From Suillus spraguei (Eukaryota > Basidiomycota > Agaricomycetes > Boletales > Suillaceae): 64,000 nt of DNA. The notes under the pieces were generated by a model. The model made no database searches and had not been told where the DNA came from. It saw only the letters and a list, made by a program, of their open reading frames with translations. Positions 34,291 to 47,148 of the stretch are shown here, in pieces; within the stretch, counting starts at the first letter, position 1, and each line of letters starts with the position of its first letter. Made by a program: the position numbers and the translations under genes. The stretch is taken from contig JABCPU010000263.1 in the NCBI GenBank assembly GCA_016800925.1, positions 1 to 64,000 of the forward strand, written 5' to 3'.

Positions 34291-37200
34291 ATGTACCCTG
34301 ACGTCCGAAACTCTCCTTCCAAGGGAAAAGCAAAGCAAGTTGATGCACAAAATTGGCACTCACACTGGTGGGATTTTCACCCCCTAGCAGATCATCTCCA
34401 AAGGTCACTTCCAATAAACTCATTCAAAACATTTCATCTAATTGGCCCTTTGTCTCAAGACCCATCGCGTGGTCCAATGCATCGACCATATTCACTCCTC
34501 ACCCTTCTCAGCCCTTAATACTCGGAAGATCCTTTCCTTCCTCAAAACAATTTCTCATCGTATCTCCGGATCAAGTATTGAACAATCCTGCCGCTTATGA
34601 ACCTCCAAATGTTATTACAGTTTCATCCAATGACCATTGGTTATTCGCATACTTTCCAGGCCGCGACCGTGACGGCGTCGGATGTCTGTGGCAACGTGGT
34701 CATAGTATTGACAAGTGGACTATCAAAGACTACTGGGCTTGCGAACGAGGTGCAGGTGTGGTCAATGCTGTGTTCGTCGGCGCTGAACGCGAGGTGACAT
34801 CATTTATTTTTTTTGTGAGATTCAAATCGTTAAATGTTATGCTAGTGGGTCACATGCCCAGATGGTTCTACCACTCGCTTGGCTCAATACGGACCTCTGA
34901 CTCCTGTCTCTGACCCTACCCTACTCACAGTAACCCAGGCTCATCAACTAAATGTCTACTTCCTGCGGACTTATGCGTCAGCTGTCAAATCTTTGACCTG
35001 TTCCCTTGTGCAGCCGTGTTATACTGCTGAGAACATGAGCCAAATTGCTCATGATCCTCCCCGTGGACCCAAGACTTCCAGGCTCTGCAGTGTAGCTTCC
35101 TTCGGTTTCATTTTCCATGGTGAGGCTGTACTTTTGCCCTTCAATTGCATTCATCTGAGATAATACGTGTCTTAGATCGTACGCGTCTTGCGGAGTCAGT
35201 GTTTATGGTCGCCATGCGATCTCGACGCTATCCATTATCAGACACCCTAAGAACAGCATCGGATACCTCCCATGATCTCGGACTTTCTCTTGATGTGCCT
35301 CCAGATAATCAACTGGATGAGCGCCCACCATTGTTGGATTGGAATTCTTACGAGGAGGAGCAAATTATCGAGCTTTGTGAGGTGAAACTGCGTTTCGACG
35401 GCTTGTGCATGTGTACGTCTTCTAAAATGTAGAAATGCAATTTCTAATACCTACGTGTAGTCATCATTACTGCACCTCTCTTACCCATTTACCATCCCGG
35501 GCCTTGCCTTACAAACTTCGTGTTCGTATCGGTACCTGGGTCCAAATCAGATACTTCCACTTCGCCCAAAGCATCGCCGACGAAGGACAAGGAATCCCAA
35601 CGTGGTCAGTTAGAACTACCTAAAACATATCTAGTCGCATCATTCTTGGATTTTGAGGAATGTAGGTTGACTTACATTGTTTGAGCACTCATTTTACTCA
35701 ACAATCGATTGATTGAAAAAGACGCATCGTTGCCAAAGTCTCGCATAGTTGTATATTCAATAGTCAGGGTCGTTCCTCCGAATGGCAAAATTCCTTGGGT
35801 GAGCATTCCTATCTTATTGTGAGCGAATTTCTGATTGAACTTCGAGCAGGCTGCTCGGCTTGTCGGAGATAGGTCTCTCTCTCCTCGCATCCTTACAGTT
35901 GCTGTCCCCGGCTCTTTGTCGACCACGACGAAGAAGGCAACAGTAGTTGTTGCAGTAACCAATCCAGGGGGGTCGTTGGCACGAGGCGCAGTCAAACCAA
36001 AAGATATCCCTGTGGGCAATCTCTTTACCTTGCAACTGTGAGCCGTCAAAGTTTACTTCTGGTACTCTTTGTTCTGACTGTTTGGCAGACCTGACCTCTC
36101 TGATGATCCTGACTGCGATCATCCGAGTATTCTTGCACCTGCTAACAGAACGAGCAACGATTGTGGGTCAATTTTTACCCTTGCGGGGCAATACTTCACT
36201 GTCCCGGGACAGGTCCTCTGAGCATATTCGCATCGCCTAACAAATTGCTCGCCTGTGCGGTCTCGATGTCGCAGACCTCCGTCTACACTCTTCCAAGGGC
36301 ACGGATCGCTTCAGGGTCAAAAGGTTGGTAACGCCACTATCCGCCTGCGTCGATGCTTATGCACCTTAGACTTAGACACCTTGCATCGGTTGCCGCTCGC
36401 AAAAGCCTTGACTATTGCACTTCAATCTCGAAGATCGACAGCAGATATCTCTCACATTCTGTCTCTACCAAGCACTCCAGCCACGATGCTGCACGATACG
36501 CTATTTGGTACGTTGACATCCTATGAAGTGAATGTTAGTCTTGGCAACCCAAATTTGTTTTCGATGGTCGACGTGATGGGAGCTGCTGTTGAGATCTACA
36601 GGTGACGAATTTTCATATTTTCCAATGCGTGTACGTTGATGTGCAACAGAGCGAGGGCGCGTCGAACGCAGAATGACGATGAGAAAGAGAGATATTTGAT
36701 GCTTTCCCGAAACGCTCTCAATGTGTGTTCTGTCTCTGCTTGTTTCTCTGCTTTTGAAGACTGTAAAGAGTCGGAGGGATATGACCTCGGTGAGTCTGTT
36801 GCGTCTTCACGACCGTTAAAACAAGCATTTAACGTAATCACTTCAAAAGAGCCTGTCTGGCAGTTAATCAGCCTCTCAACATGGGTGGTCGCTTTCTTGG
36901 AGGATCTCATGAAGGAATGCGTCTTTCTGGCTGACTTGGCCGACCCAACCCCAAACACGAACCCAAACACGAACGAAATGATGCCAAAGGAGGAACCTAT
37001 GGACGACGATAATCCATTTCTACGAAATTTGCTCACATCCCCCTTTCAAGAAGCCACGAACCAGTCGCCTCACTCAGTGTCATTGAACACGCCGATACTT
37101 CTTCATCTAGTCCATCCACTGGCTCTCACAAATCTTAGGGCCGTAGTGGCTCACGTCAGCTCTTTTCACCAATATCTGGCCTCGATGACGGCAAAGCGGG

Positions 37201-37748
37201 AGAACTCGCAGTTTGCGAGGGATACCTTGTTGGACCTCGTCAGCTCATCGGGTTTGGACCTGAAAGTCATCGAAGACATTCTTAACTCTGCGATCCCTGA
37301 AGCGAGTGCAATTCCAGGTGCGTATTTGAGTTCTCTATGTATGTTGTCGTTGAAAACTTAAACTTATTCAGGGGAAGAAGTCAAGGCTTCATTCGCCAAG
37401 GGACATCCTGTGCCCGCGCAGTACGAGCAATTGAAGAAGACGATCCGATCGCTTACTACATCATCCGCGATAGACAGGCCTCGCTTGTTTATCAAGTCAT
37501 CCGATCTTGTGGACGGGTTTGCGAATCTGTCGGCGTCGGATCGTCCCGTAGGAGACGACCCGGGCATGGATGTGGTGACAAAGGGAAGGCTTCTGACACA
37601 GAATCCTGGGCTGCTTTGTTTGAGGTGCGGTGGACGGTCACAGGTCGGAGGTGAGACGGGACGCTCATCTCCGAGATGGAAGACTTGGGAAAGAATGTGG
37701 ACGGTGAGGTGTATCTGTGGGGGATCTTGGATGAGCGGAAATATTTAG
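34291..37748 (+). CDS. MED16: Mediator complex tail subunit 16 (Sin4-like)
   Basis: Tail-module subunit of Mediator, which links activators to RNA polymerase II. The start MYPDVRNSPSKGKAKQVDAQ is followed by HSHWWDFHPLADHLQR and, after an intron, the WD40-like N-terminal half (VITVSSNDHWLFAYFPGRD, CLWQRGHSIDKWTIKDYW, WVTCPDGSTTRLAQYGPL). The helical C-terminal half includes ITSKEPVWQLISLSTWVVAF and HLVHPLALTNLRAVVAHVS. The last exon ends with a CxxC/CxC zinc-like pattern (LLCLRCGG ... VRCICGGSWMSG), and TAG is at 37746-37748. Start at 34291 (an alternative in-frame ATG lies at 34249). Several introns of about 50 bases; the central exons around 35690-36600 were not resolved base by base. Confidence 0.8.
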
Positions 37749-38065
37749 TACATATGAATAGGCCGCGCCGCACTGTGCTGTATATCGTACGTTTCACCGG
37801 CCCCCTTGACAGGGCTTGTCATCTTCTAACCATTATTGTACTGTGTTCTTGCAGTATGTATTTCGCATCCCTGAAATTAAGTGTTGGGGGTGGACAATGT
37901 GCAACTCTATCTTCGACACTGCCATTGATCGATCGATCAATCAGAATTAAGGTTTGTCGCCGGGCCCTGAACTATAGTGTATACAAACAAGGTTATACAA
38001 AGAACCTCTGATATTTCCTCGGTCAAATCGCACCAGACTACACGCAGACCGTTGCCGAAGGCGAG
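37749..38065. other. MED16-PUS4 intergenic region
   Basis: Holds the 3' end of MED16 and the PUS4 promoter. No separate gene was seen. Confidence 0.45.
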
Positions 38066-39265
38066 ATGCCAAAAGTTACGTTGCCACAGCTGCCCGTCTC
38101 TGGGATTTTCGCTATCATGAAACCTTCCGGACCAACATCGATGTCTGTTATCAACGATCTCAAACAATTCGTTGGCAACTCGCGTCTCTTTGTGGAACCA
38201 GATAAATTAGAAAAACGCGGTAAAGGTAAAATTCCTATTAGGGGGAAACGCGCACGAGAGGTAGTGAAGATTGGACAAGGAGGGACGCTTGATCCTCTAG
38301 CTGATGGCGTTCTGGGTATGGTCGCGTTCCGTTACCGTAGATCCTGGAGTTATCTCATCTTTGTAACCTTCTCATACAGTCGTAGGTGTCGGGAAAGGGA
38401 CAAAGCGTCTCAACGAATTCTTAGATTGTGTAAAGGTACTTCATCTATCCATCCACGCATCCAAGTTCCAGGGTTCACGGGGATTCCTCAGGAATACCGC
38501 ACGACGGCGCTTATGGGATGCGAAACTGATACCTACGATAGCGAAGGTAGCCGAGTGCGTGTTGCACCCTGGAGACATGTCACTCGAGAAGCCGTGGAGT
38601 CCGCATTAAACAAATTCAGAGGAGAGATACACCAAGCGCCCCCAATGTAAACATGTCATTTCCCTGCACCTTCCTGATTTCATATCATTCTTGTCAGTTT
38701 CTCCGCGCTCAAGATGGAAGGTAGACCGCTGTACGAGTATGCTCGGAAAGGCATACCCCTACCCCGACCTATCGAGAAGAGGAAAGTCACGATACATTCC
38801 TTGGACATTCTCGAATGGAAAGGAAGTGACCACCAATTCCATTGGCCAGAAAAGGAATTCACTTCTGATGAAAAAAAAGCAATGGAAAAGGCTTTAGAAG
38901 GGGTCGAAGAAAACCCTATCATCAAAGACGAACTAGAGCCTGCGGTGGGTCACGAATCTCCAACGGCATTCGTACTCAGCATGAAGGTGTCCGGTGGGAC
39001 ATACGTACGCTCAATCGTGCATGACCTTGGTCATGCTGTCGGATCAGCAGCCCATGTTGTAACTTTAACTCGTTCTCGACAAGGCCGTTTTGCGCTCGAA
39101 CCAGCTGCCGATTCTGAAGATAAAGGATGCGTCCCTTGGGACGTGTTTTCACGGGCTTCTGAATCCGAGGGCGATGTAGGCGAAGACGGCTGGACACAAT
39201 GGGAGCGGGAAGTCATCGATCGCCTGGAAATCGTTGAAGGTCCGAGGCCCCAAAAGACTTCTTGA
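38066..39265 (+). CDS. PUS4: tRNA pseudouridine-55 synthase
   Basis: TruB-family enzyme that converts U55 of tRNA to pseudouridine in nucleus and mitochondria. The N terminus reads LPVSGIFAIMKPSGPTSMSV, then the catalytic motif GQGGTLDPLADGVL with the nucleophilic aspartate in TLDP. After an intron it reads VVGVGKGTKRLNEFLDCVK, then EYRTTALMGCETDTYDSEG. The next exon pair gives IHQAPPIFSALKMEGRPLYE, and later SGGTYVRSIVHDLGHAVG with the conserved YVRS. The protein ends GPRPQKTS, TGA at 39263-39265. All introns are canonical (for example GTATGGTC...ATACAG) and join without a break. Start chosen at the ATG at 38066, directly before the conserved region. Confidence 0.93.
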
Positions 39266-40481
39266 CATTACAGTACGCCCTCCTGCCGTCTGCCTGTCCT
39301 TCTCTGTATTAGGTCATGTTTGGTTGGGCGGTTTTGTCCCTGCAAGTTTCGACGTCATGTCTGACGAGAGGACAGCTTATCGTACATTTATAGCACCATG
39401 CGCTTGACGATGGTCTAGTCTCCCCTAGCCAGACCAATCGAAGGGAGATAGTCGTTCTTTCGTAGTAAGACGAAGGCCTAGGGTCGGTCCGGGCGGCATC
39501 CGAGCGTGGCGGTTGCAATCCGAATGAGTAGTTTGAGCGCCTCAGTACGATGTTCTTATCACCCGCACGCTACTCAAAGTTTGGTCAGGAGTCTTGAAAA
39601 ACCTCATGTTCGTATCTTGATGAAGAGGTGTCATAGTATTGCTAATTTCATTGGGAGAAGTGTTTATCGTTGTTCGCGGCGCTGTTAAGCCGCTTCCGTA
39701 TCGAAATGAGGTGCGGATTTGTCTCCTTCGCTTGATGGCATGATTTTCTTGACGTACGAATCCGTCAGTCGGTCTTCGTTGTTTCATTTCTCCCAGGAAC
39801 AGTACATTCCATGCACGCGATCTGATGGATACCTTCTGACCCTTATGTTTTACCCGCAGGTGCTTTACAGGCTCTTGGCAGTGGGATCAAATACAGTCAC
39901 ATGTACAGGTGGGATCAGGTGACTTTCATGAGTACCGACGTGGGGGCACAGCATGTCAGGATACTTTGTCGTGCGTGAAGCTAATTCGCCAAAATGAATT
40001 AGTTTATCGTGGGCGTACATGAGGCCATAATTGCCGGCGAACTATTTCCCAAAGTTGTCTCGACTGTCACCTTTACCAAATCTCTATGAAATTCTTTCGC
40101 CGACATGACACTAGAAGTATTTCAACTCAATTGAACTTCATAGCATGCAGGTTTTCATATAACGGTGGAGAGTTGAATGCGGCCGTTGCGTGGCGATAAT
40201 GCTCCACAAGAAAATGAAAAGGTAAGCGACAACCTCCCCGTCGCCTGCCAGGGTTGTTACCAGTCACACTGACTCATCGATAATGTTTTCTATCGCAGTT
40301 CTTGATGAAGGCATTACGGCCTAATGGCACCTTGACTGGAAAATTGTCAGCACCGGTCCGTAGGGGACCGTAGTATCCGCCTCCGGGCCGTGTGGCCTGG
40401 ATCGCCACCATCATCGAGTCCAGGGTCCTTATATACCCCGCCTATGAAACTCAAGTCATTGTGTTCTCCCTTTTCTTCATC
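39266..40481. other. Intergenic, nothing recognised
   Basis: About 1.2 kb with only short ORFs. A small hairpin-like GGTCTAGTCTCCCC/AGCCAGACC segment occurs near 39410-39435. The aldolase promoter probably occupies the last few hundred bases. Confidence 0.4.
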
Positions 40482-41750
40482 ATGAGTCCTAACGGTAACG
40501 GTACACATGCTTCAACGATTCGTCCTTTGAAGCCTGGCATCTATGCGCCAATTCCATCATTCTTCCTTCCCGAGTCGAAGATCTCGGTCAGTCCCCTATT
40601 GCACATCTCAATAGTATTCCGTAGTCGCAGAGCGCAGTACTCATCAGTCATGTAGATATCCCCTCTTTCGAGACCCATGTTGTCTATACCGCAACTGCCG
40701 GAGTGGGACCAGTGTTGGCTGGGTCAATGGGCGAAGCCATCCATTTATCGCATGAAGAGCGGGTAACATTGATCAAGACTGCAAGAAAGGCACTTAACCA
40801 TGCGGGATTATTAAACGTCCCGATCATAGCCGGCATCGGCGCCGGCAGCACTCGCGAGTCCATAGACCTAGCCAATGAAGCCGCTGCAGCTGGCGCAGAT
40901 TATGCCATTGCTATTACCAGTGGTTACTTTGCTGGTGCGCTCGCTGGCAACAAGAAAGCCCTGAAAGCTTTCTTTCAGGAAGTTAGCTCTAAGAGCCCTA
41001 TACCGGTCATGATTTACAATTGTTCGTTGTCTTTGTTTGATAATATTCGACGAATAGTACCTGATCGTTATCCTAGACCCTGGTGCCAGTGGAGGTATCA
41101 ATTTAGACTCCGACCTCATCACCGAGCTCGCCATTGAGTGCCCGAATATCTGCGGAGTCAAGCTTACGTGAGTTATTCATTAATCGTACATGTAAAGTAT
41201 GTATTGATCGTGTCGATTAGATGTGGAGATGTCGGAAAGCTTACCCGCGTGGCAGCCACGGTTTCAGATCCGATGTTTTCATCTCTTCATCCCCGGACAA
41301 ACAAGAACGCACCTTTCCTTGTCCTTGGCGGATTCAGCGACTTCCTTTTGCCGTCAGCGTATTCAAATGGGCATGGCGCTATTACTGGCCTTGCAAACGT
41401 TGCTCCTGTACGTGCCCAGTTCCGAATGGAATTTTCCTCACCTGATTTACGTTTGTTTTAAGCATGCTATTGTAAAACTATTTGAGTTAAGCGAGGCCTC
41501 GATTGTTGATCCTTCTTTCCTTCCCGAGGCACAGCGGGTGCAAGGCATCGTGGGGCGTGCAGACGCTACTATTGCAAAGGCGTCAATTTCAGGAACGAAA
41601 TACCTTCTCCAGAAATTGTACAGTTATGGTGGCCATCCCCGAAGGCCCCTCCCGCCCATTGACCCTGTTGCAGCCGAGGCTTTGTGGGAGCATTCACATA
41701 CGCAAGCCCTCGTGCGTCTTGAACAGGAAGTCAGCGGAAAGATGCGGTAA
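40482..41750 (+). CDS. Dihydrodipicolinate synthase-family aldolase
   Basis: Class I (Schiff-base) aldolase of the DapA/N-acetylneuraminate lyase/4-hydroxy-2-oxoglutarate aldolase family. Fungi make lysine by the aminoadipate route, so a true DapA role is unlikely; a keto-acid aldolase role is more probable. Visible landmarks are GIYAPIPSFFLP, GPVLAGSMGEAIHLSHEERV (phosphate/carboxylate loop region), MIYNYPGA with the catalytic tyrosine, and CGVKLTCGD with the Schiff-base lysine. Exons: 40482-40586, 40656-41021, 41077-41167, 41221-41407 and 41463-41750. Oddity: exon 1 needs one extra G in CCCGAGTCGAAG (40571-40580). With it the exon reads PESEDLDIPSF across the first intron, matching the family; without it the intron joins out of frame. 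Substrate unknown. Confidence 0.82.
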
Positions 41751-42531
41751 CAGCAAGTAGCGCACAGGTAGCACCCGTGTATGATATATGTGCTGGAAGC
41801 CTGTGATTGCTAGTCACGGTATATCCATTCGATGACGATACACATGTATCTTGTGTTGATTCATGTCCATATGCAATCATTGTAGTAAATATTCAACTCT
41901 CAGGAACATTGCGGCGGGCGGTTGTGTATCCTTGAGGCGATAATGTGTGGCACGCCAGCTGACCAGCAAGTACTTGCGGTCAAAGCCCAATTTAGGGCAC
42001 CTCCTTTGCTCCGAAGTGTACGATTGGCATCTAAACTCACGTTGCTTGATGTAGTGGTCAGACCGCCGCGTGTTTTGATCGGAGGCCGTTTTGCCATGAA
42101 TTCAGTCTTTCACTGGCAGAAGATAATAATATTTCTAGTATCACGAGCACGCACAAATGGCGCACACCCGTGTTTCCATTCTCATGCTGTACACAAAAAT
42201 GTAAACTTTAATCATTGATACTTGTCACCGTATCGCTGCATAGCGCTGAGCGCTGAGCTATGCAAGTTATCGCGTACGCAAAGTGCTATATACGTGGCAG
42301 CTTTCGAGTCGAGGGGGATATTCAAGGTCTATCTATTACTTATCGATGCCAGCACTGAGAGCTTAATGATAGTGACTTAGCAAAGGGTGCCGCGGGCCTT
42401 ATTTCTCCGATGATGATCTCTATTTACTTCCGTTATCATGAACTATGTATTTAACGAGCGTTTTTATGTAACACATACGTCCACTTCAGTCGGATCGTCT
42501 TCTCTTTTGTCACCCGCGACCATGTCCATGC
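41751..42531. other. Intergenic, nothing recognised
   Basis: 3' flank of the aldolase and upstream flank of the transhydrogenase. No RNA gene or repeat was seen apart from a GCTGAGCGCTGAGC duplication near 42243-42258. Confidence 0.4.
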
Positions 42532-45500
42532 TGGCTTTCAGGTCCAGGCCGCCAGCAGCGAGGCTGGGCTGTCGGCCAATAAATATCTACACTTCAAGGC
42601 GCAGCAGCCTCCGATCACTCACTTCAGGTCAGTGAACTTATGGTATATTTTGGGGTCCGAATTGGCCAATGACACACTATCCCGACTGGCAGCGCTTCGT
42701 TCATTTCACTCGTCCGCATCATCGCGTAACGCAAGTGAAGCCAAAGCCGCTCCGGAGGCACCAAAGGTTTCTGGCATGTCCTTGTTCTTCATCTCAACCC
42801 GAGGCCTTTTCACATGTCTTGACACCAGGCATCCCTTATACATCTCTGACGGTCGGAGCACCGCGAGAGATATTTCCGGACGAGCGACGTGTGTCTCTCA
42901 CGCCCCATAACGTCACCCTCCTCAAGAAGAAAGGTTTTGCCAATGTTCTTGTCGAGAAACACGCCGGTGCACAAGCTCAGTTTCTGGATGAAGAATATGT
43001 CGCAGCCGGGGCTGCTATCGTATCCCGAGATGAGCTCTTCAATAGAACGGATATCATGCTCAAAGTGCAAGCACCATTGGTCGCTGAAGAGGTCAAAGGC
43101 ATGAAGGAGGGAAGCACGGTCATTTCGTTCCTATACCCCGCAAAGAACAAGGCCGTGGTAGATGCGCTGGCTTCACGTAAAGTTAATGCATTTGCTATGG
43201 ACATGATTCCTCGTATTTCTCGTGCTCAGACGTTCGATGCGCTGAGGTCAGACTCAATCACGGCTAGCCAAGGCGAAGCGAGTATTGACCAGCATTAACA
43301 GTTCGATGGCAAACATTTCTGGCTACAAGGCTGTGTTAGAGGCCTCTAATCATTTTGGAAGATATCTTACGGGTCAGGTTACCGCAGCTGGGTCAGCCTT
43401 CGTTGTTCGTTTTTCTTTCCATGTCTAACTGGAATTGGCCATCTTTAGGAAGGTATGCCATCTGCGGTGCACGTGTTTATCGCCTTCTCATACGACCTTA
43501 GATTCCACCTGGTAAAGTCCTCGTCATCGGTGCGGGTGTTGCTGGATTGAGTGCCATTGCTACTGTAAGAACGATCTGAAGCCTGTGCTCATGTCTTACT
43601 TATGACACCGTTACGCCAGGCCCGTCGGCTTGGTGCCATTGTTCGCGGTTTTGATACACGGTCTGCGGCTCGTGAACAGGTGCAGTCTCTTGGTGCAGAG
43701 TTCTTGGAGGTCTCCATCGAGGAAGAAGGGGGAGGTGCCGGTGGTTATGCAAAGGAAATGTCCAAGGAGTTCATTGAGGCCGAGATGGCTCTGTTCTTGG
43801 AACAGTGCAAGGAGGTCGACATTGTCATCACTACGGTATGTGTTGTGCGATTTTTTAGCCCTTCTGCTAACCAGTGTTTATAGGCCCTCATTCCTGGCAA
43901 ACCTGCACCCAAGCTGATTCTCGATTATGCAAGTATCCACTGGTGGATTTGCGACGTATCTGACCGTTGTCTTAGATGGTTGCAGCTATGAAGCAGGGTT
44001 CGGTTATTGTGGATGTGAGTTACTTTTGGCAAAGAATCAAAATTTCACTATTGATGTCTGTTATACTCAGATGGCTGCCGAAGCTGGTGGTAACTGCGAA
44101 GCTACGGTTCCTGGAAAACTGACAGTGACGAATGGCGTGACAATCATCGGTATGACATTTAATTTGCGTGATAAATCAATTCTCAAAGGACCAAGGTTAT
44201 ACTGACCTTCCCTCACGACTTCCAACGCAGTCGTCTACCCTATATTCGAATAACATCACCAAGTTTTTGTTGTCCATAGGAGAGAACAACGCCTTCAATG
44301 TTGATCTTACTGATGAAGTTGTTCGTGGTTCTATCGTTGTCCACCAAGGCGCCATCATCCCTCCTGCGCCACGACCGGCTCCTCCTCCTACTGCGCGTCC
44401 AACTCCCAAGGCTGAGGAGAAGGCAGAAATTCTGGCCATCACTCCGTGGCAAAAGGCTACCCGCGAGGTGGCTACAGTCGCGGCTGGAATGGGTTCCGTA
44501 ATAGCTCTCGGAAAGATGACCGGCGCTGCCTTTATGAGTAACTTCTTCACGTTTGGCCTTGCCGGTCTTGTCGGATACCGAGTCGTCTGGGGTGTCGCTC
44601 CAGCTCTGCATTCCCCGCTGATGTCCGTTACCAATGCGATATCTGGTATCTACCTTCTCTTTGGGTATGAAATCGAACTAAGTGTTTCAAAGGCATGGTT
44701 GGTGTTGGCGGTCTGTTTGTCATGGGAGGAGGATATCTTCCAGAAACCATTCCTCAGGTATTGGGTGCACTCTCCGTGCTCCTCGCTAGTGTCAATGTCG
44801 CCGGGGGTTTCGTCATAACAAAGCGGATGCTTGACATGTTCAAGAGTGAGTCGAGCCTCGATCTCGTCTGTTACCCTAGTTTAATATGGCGTAACAGGAC
44901 CAACGGATCCTCCTGAATACTCTTGGTTGTACGGTGTACCAGCTGTTGTATTTACTGGTGGTTTCTTGGCTGCTGCCAGCACTGGTATGGCCGGCCTCGT
45001 ACAGGCAGGCTACCTGACGAGCAGTATGCTTTGTATTGGTAAGTACATTCTGTTATTTGGGGGGTACGAACCTAATAAGTTATGTATGGCCTACAGCTTC
45101 TCTATCTGGGTTGGGATCTCAGGTCACTGCAAGACAAGGGAATGCACTGGGAATACTCGGTGTCGGATCGGGCATCCTTGCCTCACTTCTGGCGGTCGGC
45201 TTCCCCCCTGCCCTGCTTGCCCAGTTTGCTGGTGTTGCCACTATCGGAGGTACAATTGGTACCATCCTCGGTCGCCGTATCACGGCCACCGAGCTTCCAC
45301 AGATGGTAGCTGCCTTGCATTCCGTTGTCGGTCTCGCTGCCGTCTTAACTTCTATCGGGAGTGTCCTCGCTGACCCATCTCATCTCTCTACGCTACACCT
45401 GGTCACTGCCTATCTTGGAGTTATCATTGGTGGTATCACCTTTACTGGCTCCATTGTTGCGTTCTTGAAACTTGCTGGAAAAATGGGCTCGAGGCCGTTG

Positions 45501-46738
45501 ATGCTGCCCGGAAAACACATCATTAACTCTAGTTTACTCGGAGCGAATCTATTGACCATGGGTGCTTTTGTCACGGCTGCGCCAACAGTACCCTTGGTTG
45601 CTGCGGGGTATCTTGGAGCTAGCACGGTTCTCAGTTTTATCAAGGGCTTTACGACGACAGCTGCTATTGGTGGTGCCGACATGCGTATGTACGATTCCCA
45701 GTACCTTTAATCAACTCCTGACATGTTGTTTCAAGCTGTCGTCATCACTGTCTTAAACGCCTATTCAGGGTTCGCGCTGGTCGCAGAAGGTGAGTGCTAG
45801 AGCCGAGCTTTTAATATGTGTGTTTGACCTTTGGATAGGCTTCATGCTGGACAACCCCCTCCTTACGACAGTAGGTTCTCTGATTGGCGTCAGTGGTACA
45901 ATCCTATCATATATCATGGTACGTATCATACGTCCCTCAGATTTAGAGTGGCTCAAACAATATTTTGCAGTGCGTGGCGATGAACAGATCGATAATAAAC
46001 GTTCTCTTTGGTGGCATTGGTACTGTTGCACCGACTGAGGGCGCCCAAATTGAGGGCACTATCACGAAGACGAACATCGAGGACACAGTAGAGGCTCTTG
46101 CCAATTCCGAGAGTGTGATCTTGGTAAGCCTTGATGCGCTAGTTTGACCCATCCCCTAATTTAGATTCAGGTTGTTGGGTACGGCATGGCTGTCGCTAAG
46201 GCTCAATATCCTATAGCAGAAATATGTGCTATGCTGAGAGCGAAGGGTATCAAAGTGCGCTTCGCTATTCACCCTGTCGCTGGTCGCATGCCTGGCCAGT
46301 GCAACGTCTTGCTGGCCGAGGCATCTGTGCCCTATGACATTGTCTTGGAGATGGACGAGATCAACGATGATTTCGACGAGACTGATGTAACGCTCGTCAT
46401 TGGCGCTAATGATACTGTAAACCCTATCTCCCTTGAACCTGGCTCTCCGATTGCTGGTATGCCTGTTTTGCATGCATGGAAGAGCAAACAGGTCATTGTA
46501 ATGAAAAGAGGGATGTCCAGTGGTTATGGTGCGTGATAAACCTCGCATTGTTGATTGATTGATTTACGTTTCTGCAGCTGACGTCCCGAACCCCATGTTC
46601 TATATGCCCAACACGAAGATGTTGTTCGGTGATGCTAAAGATACCTGTGATGGTGGGTACACGTATGAGACCATAAGTTTCTTCGCTGACATGGTTTCCT
46701 TTGCAGCTCTCAAGAGAGGCCTAGAGCAGAGAGCATGA
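42532..46738 (+). CDS. NNT: Mitochondrial proton-translocating NAD(P) transhydrogenase
   Basis: Inner-membrane enzyme that uses the proton gradient to pass hydride from NADH to NADP+, supplying mitochondrial NADPH. The basic serine/arginine-rich N terminus ([19 protein letters not shown]) is a mitochondrial presequence. Domain order is alpha then beta. The NAD-binding dI comes first ([18 protein letters not shown], then [19 protein letters not shown] and RGFDTR). The dII membrane helices follow (for example [19 protein letters not shown]). The NADP-binding dIII is last ([47 protein letters not shown]), ending LKRGLEQRA with TGA at 46736-46738. It has many short introns, a 4-base microexon (GAAG, 43449-43452) and a GC-AG intron at 43929-43975. 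All joins give one uninterrupted protein. Baker's yeast lacks this enzyme, while other fungi keep it. Confidence 0.95.
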
Positions 46739-47148
46739 AATCATATATTCTCATCTTATCGGTCTGTCGGACCTGTCCATCTTCTACATTGTTATACTCC
46801 TTCACATCGCTTTCGAGTTTTCTAATAAGAGCCTCATGAGAAAGCTCCATGGAGTCATGATTGTATTGTATATCAACATTGTATATCGTAGGCCGACTAT
46901 CGTTGTGTAATCAAATTATGACAATGTGAGGATGGGAACCGGAATAGTGAGTGTACCGTAACTTAAGCGTCCAACGAACTATGTATATGTCCAAATGTAA
47001 CAAGAACGACCCGTCCTTCAAAATCGGTGTAAAATAAGTGGTCGAAGACAAAGCGTTCCGAGCACTTCCGGAGTGACGATAACGAGCTGAAAGGGTCCAG
47101 TTCGTAAACGTGGTATGTCCCAATATGCACTATCTACCATCTTTACAC
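46739..47148. other. Convergent intergenic region
   Basis: Holds the 3' ends of the transhydrogenase (plus) and sugar transporter (minus). Nothing else was recognised. Confidence 0.45.
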
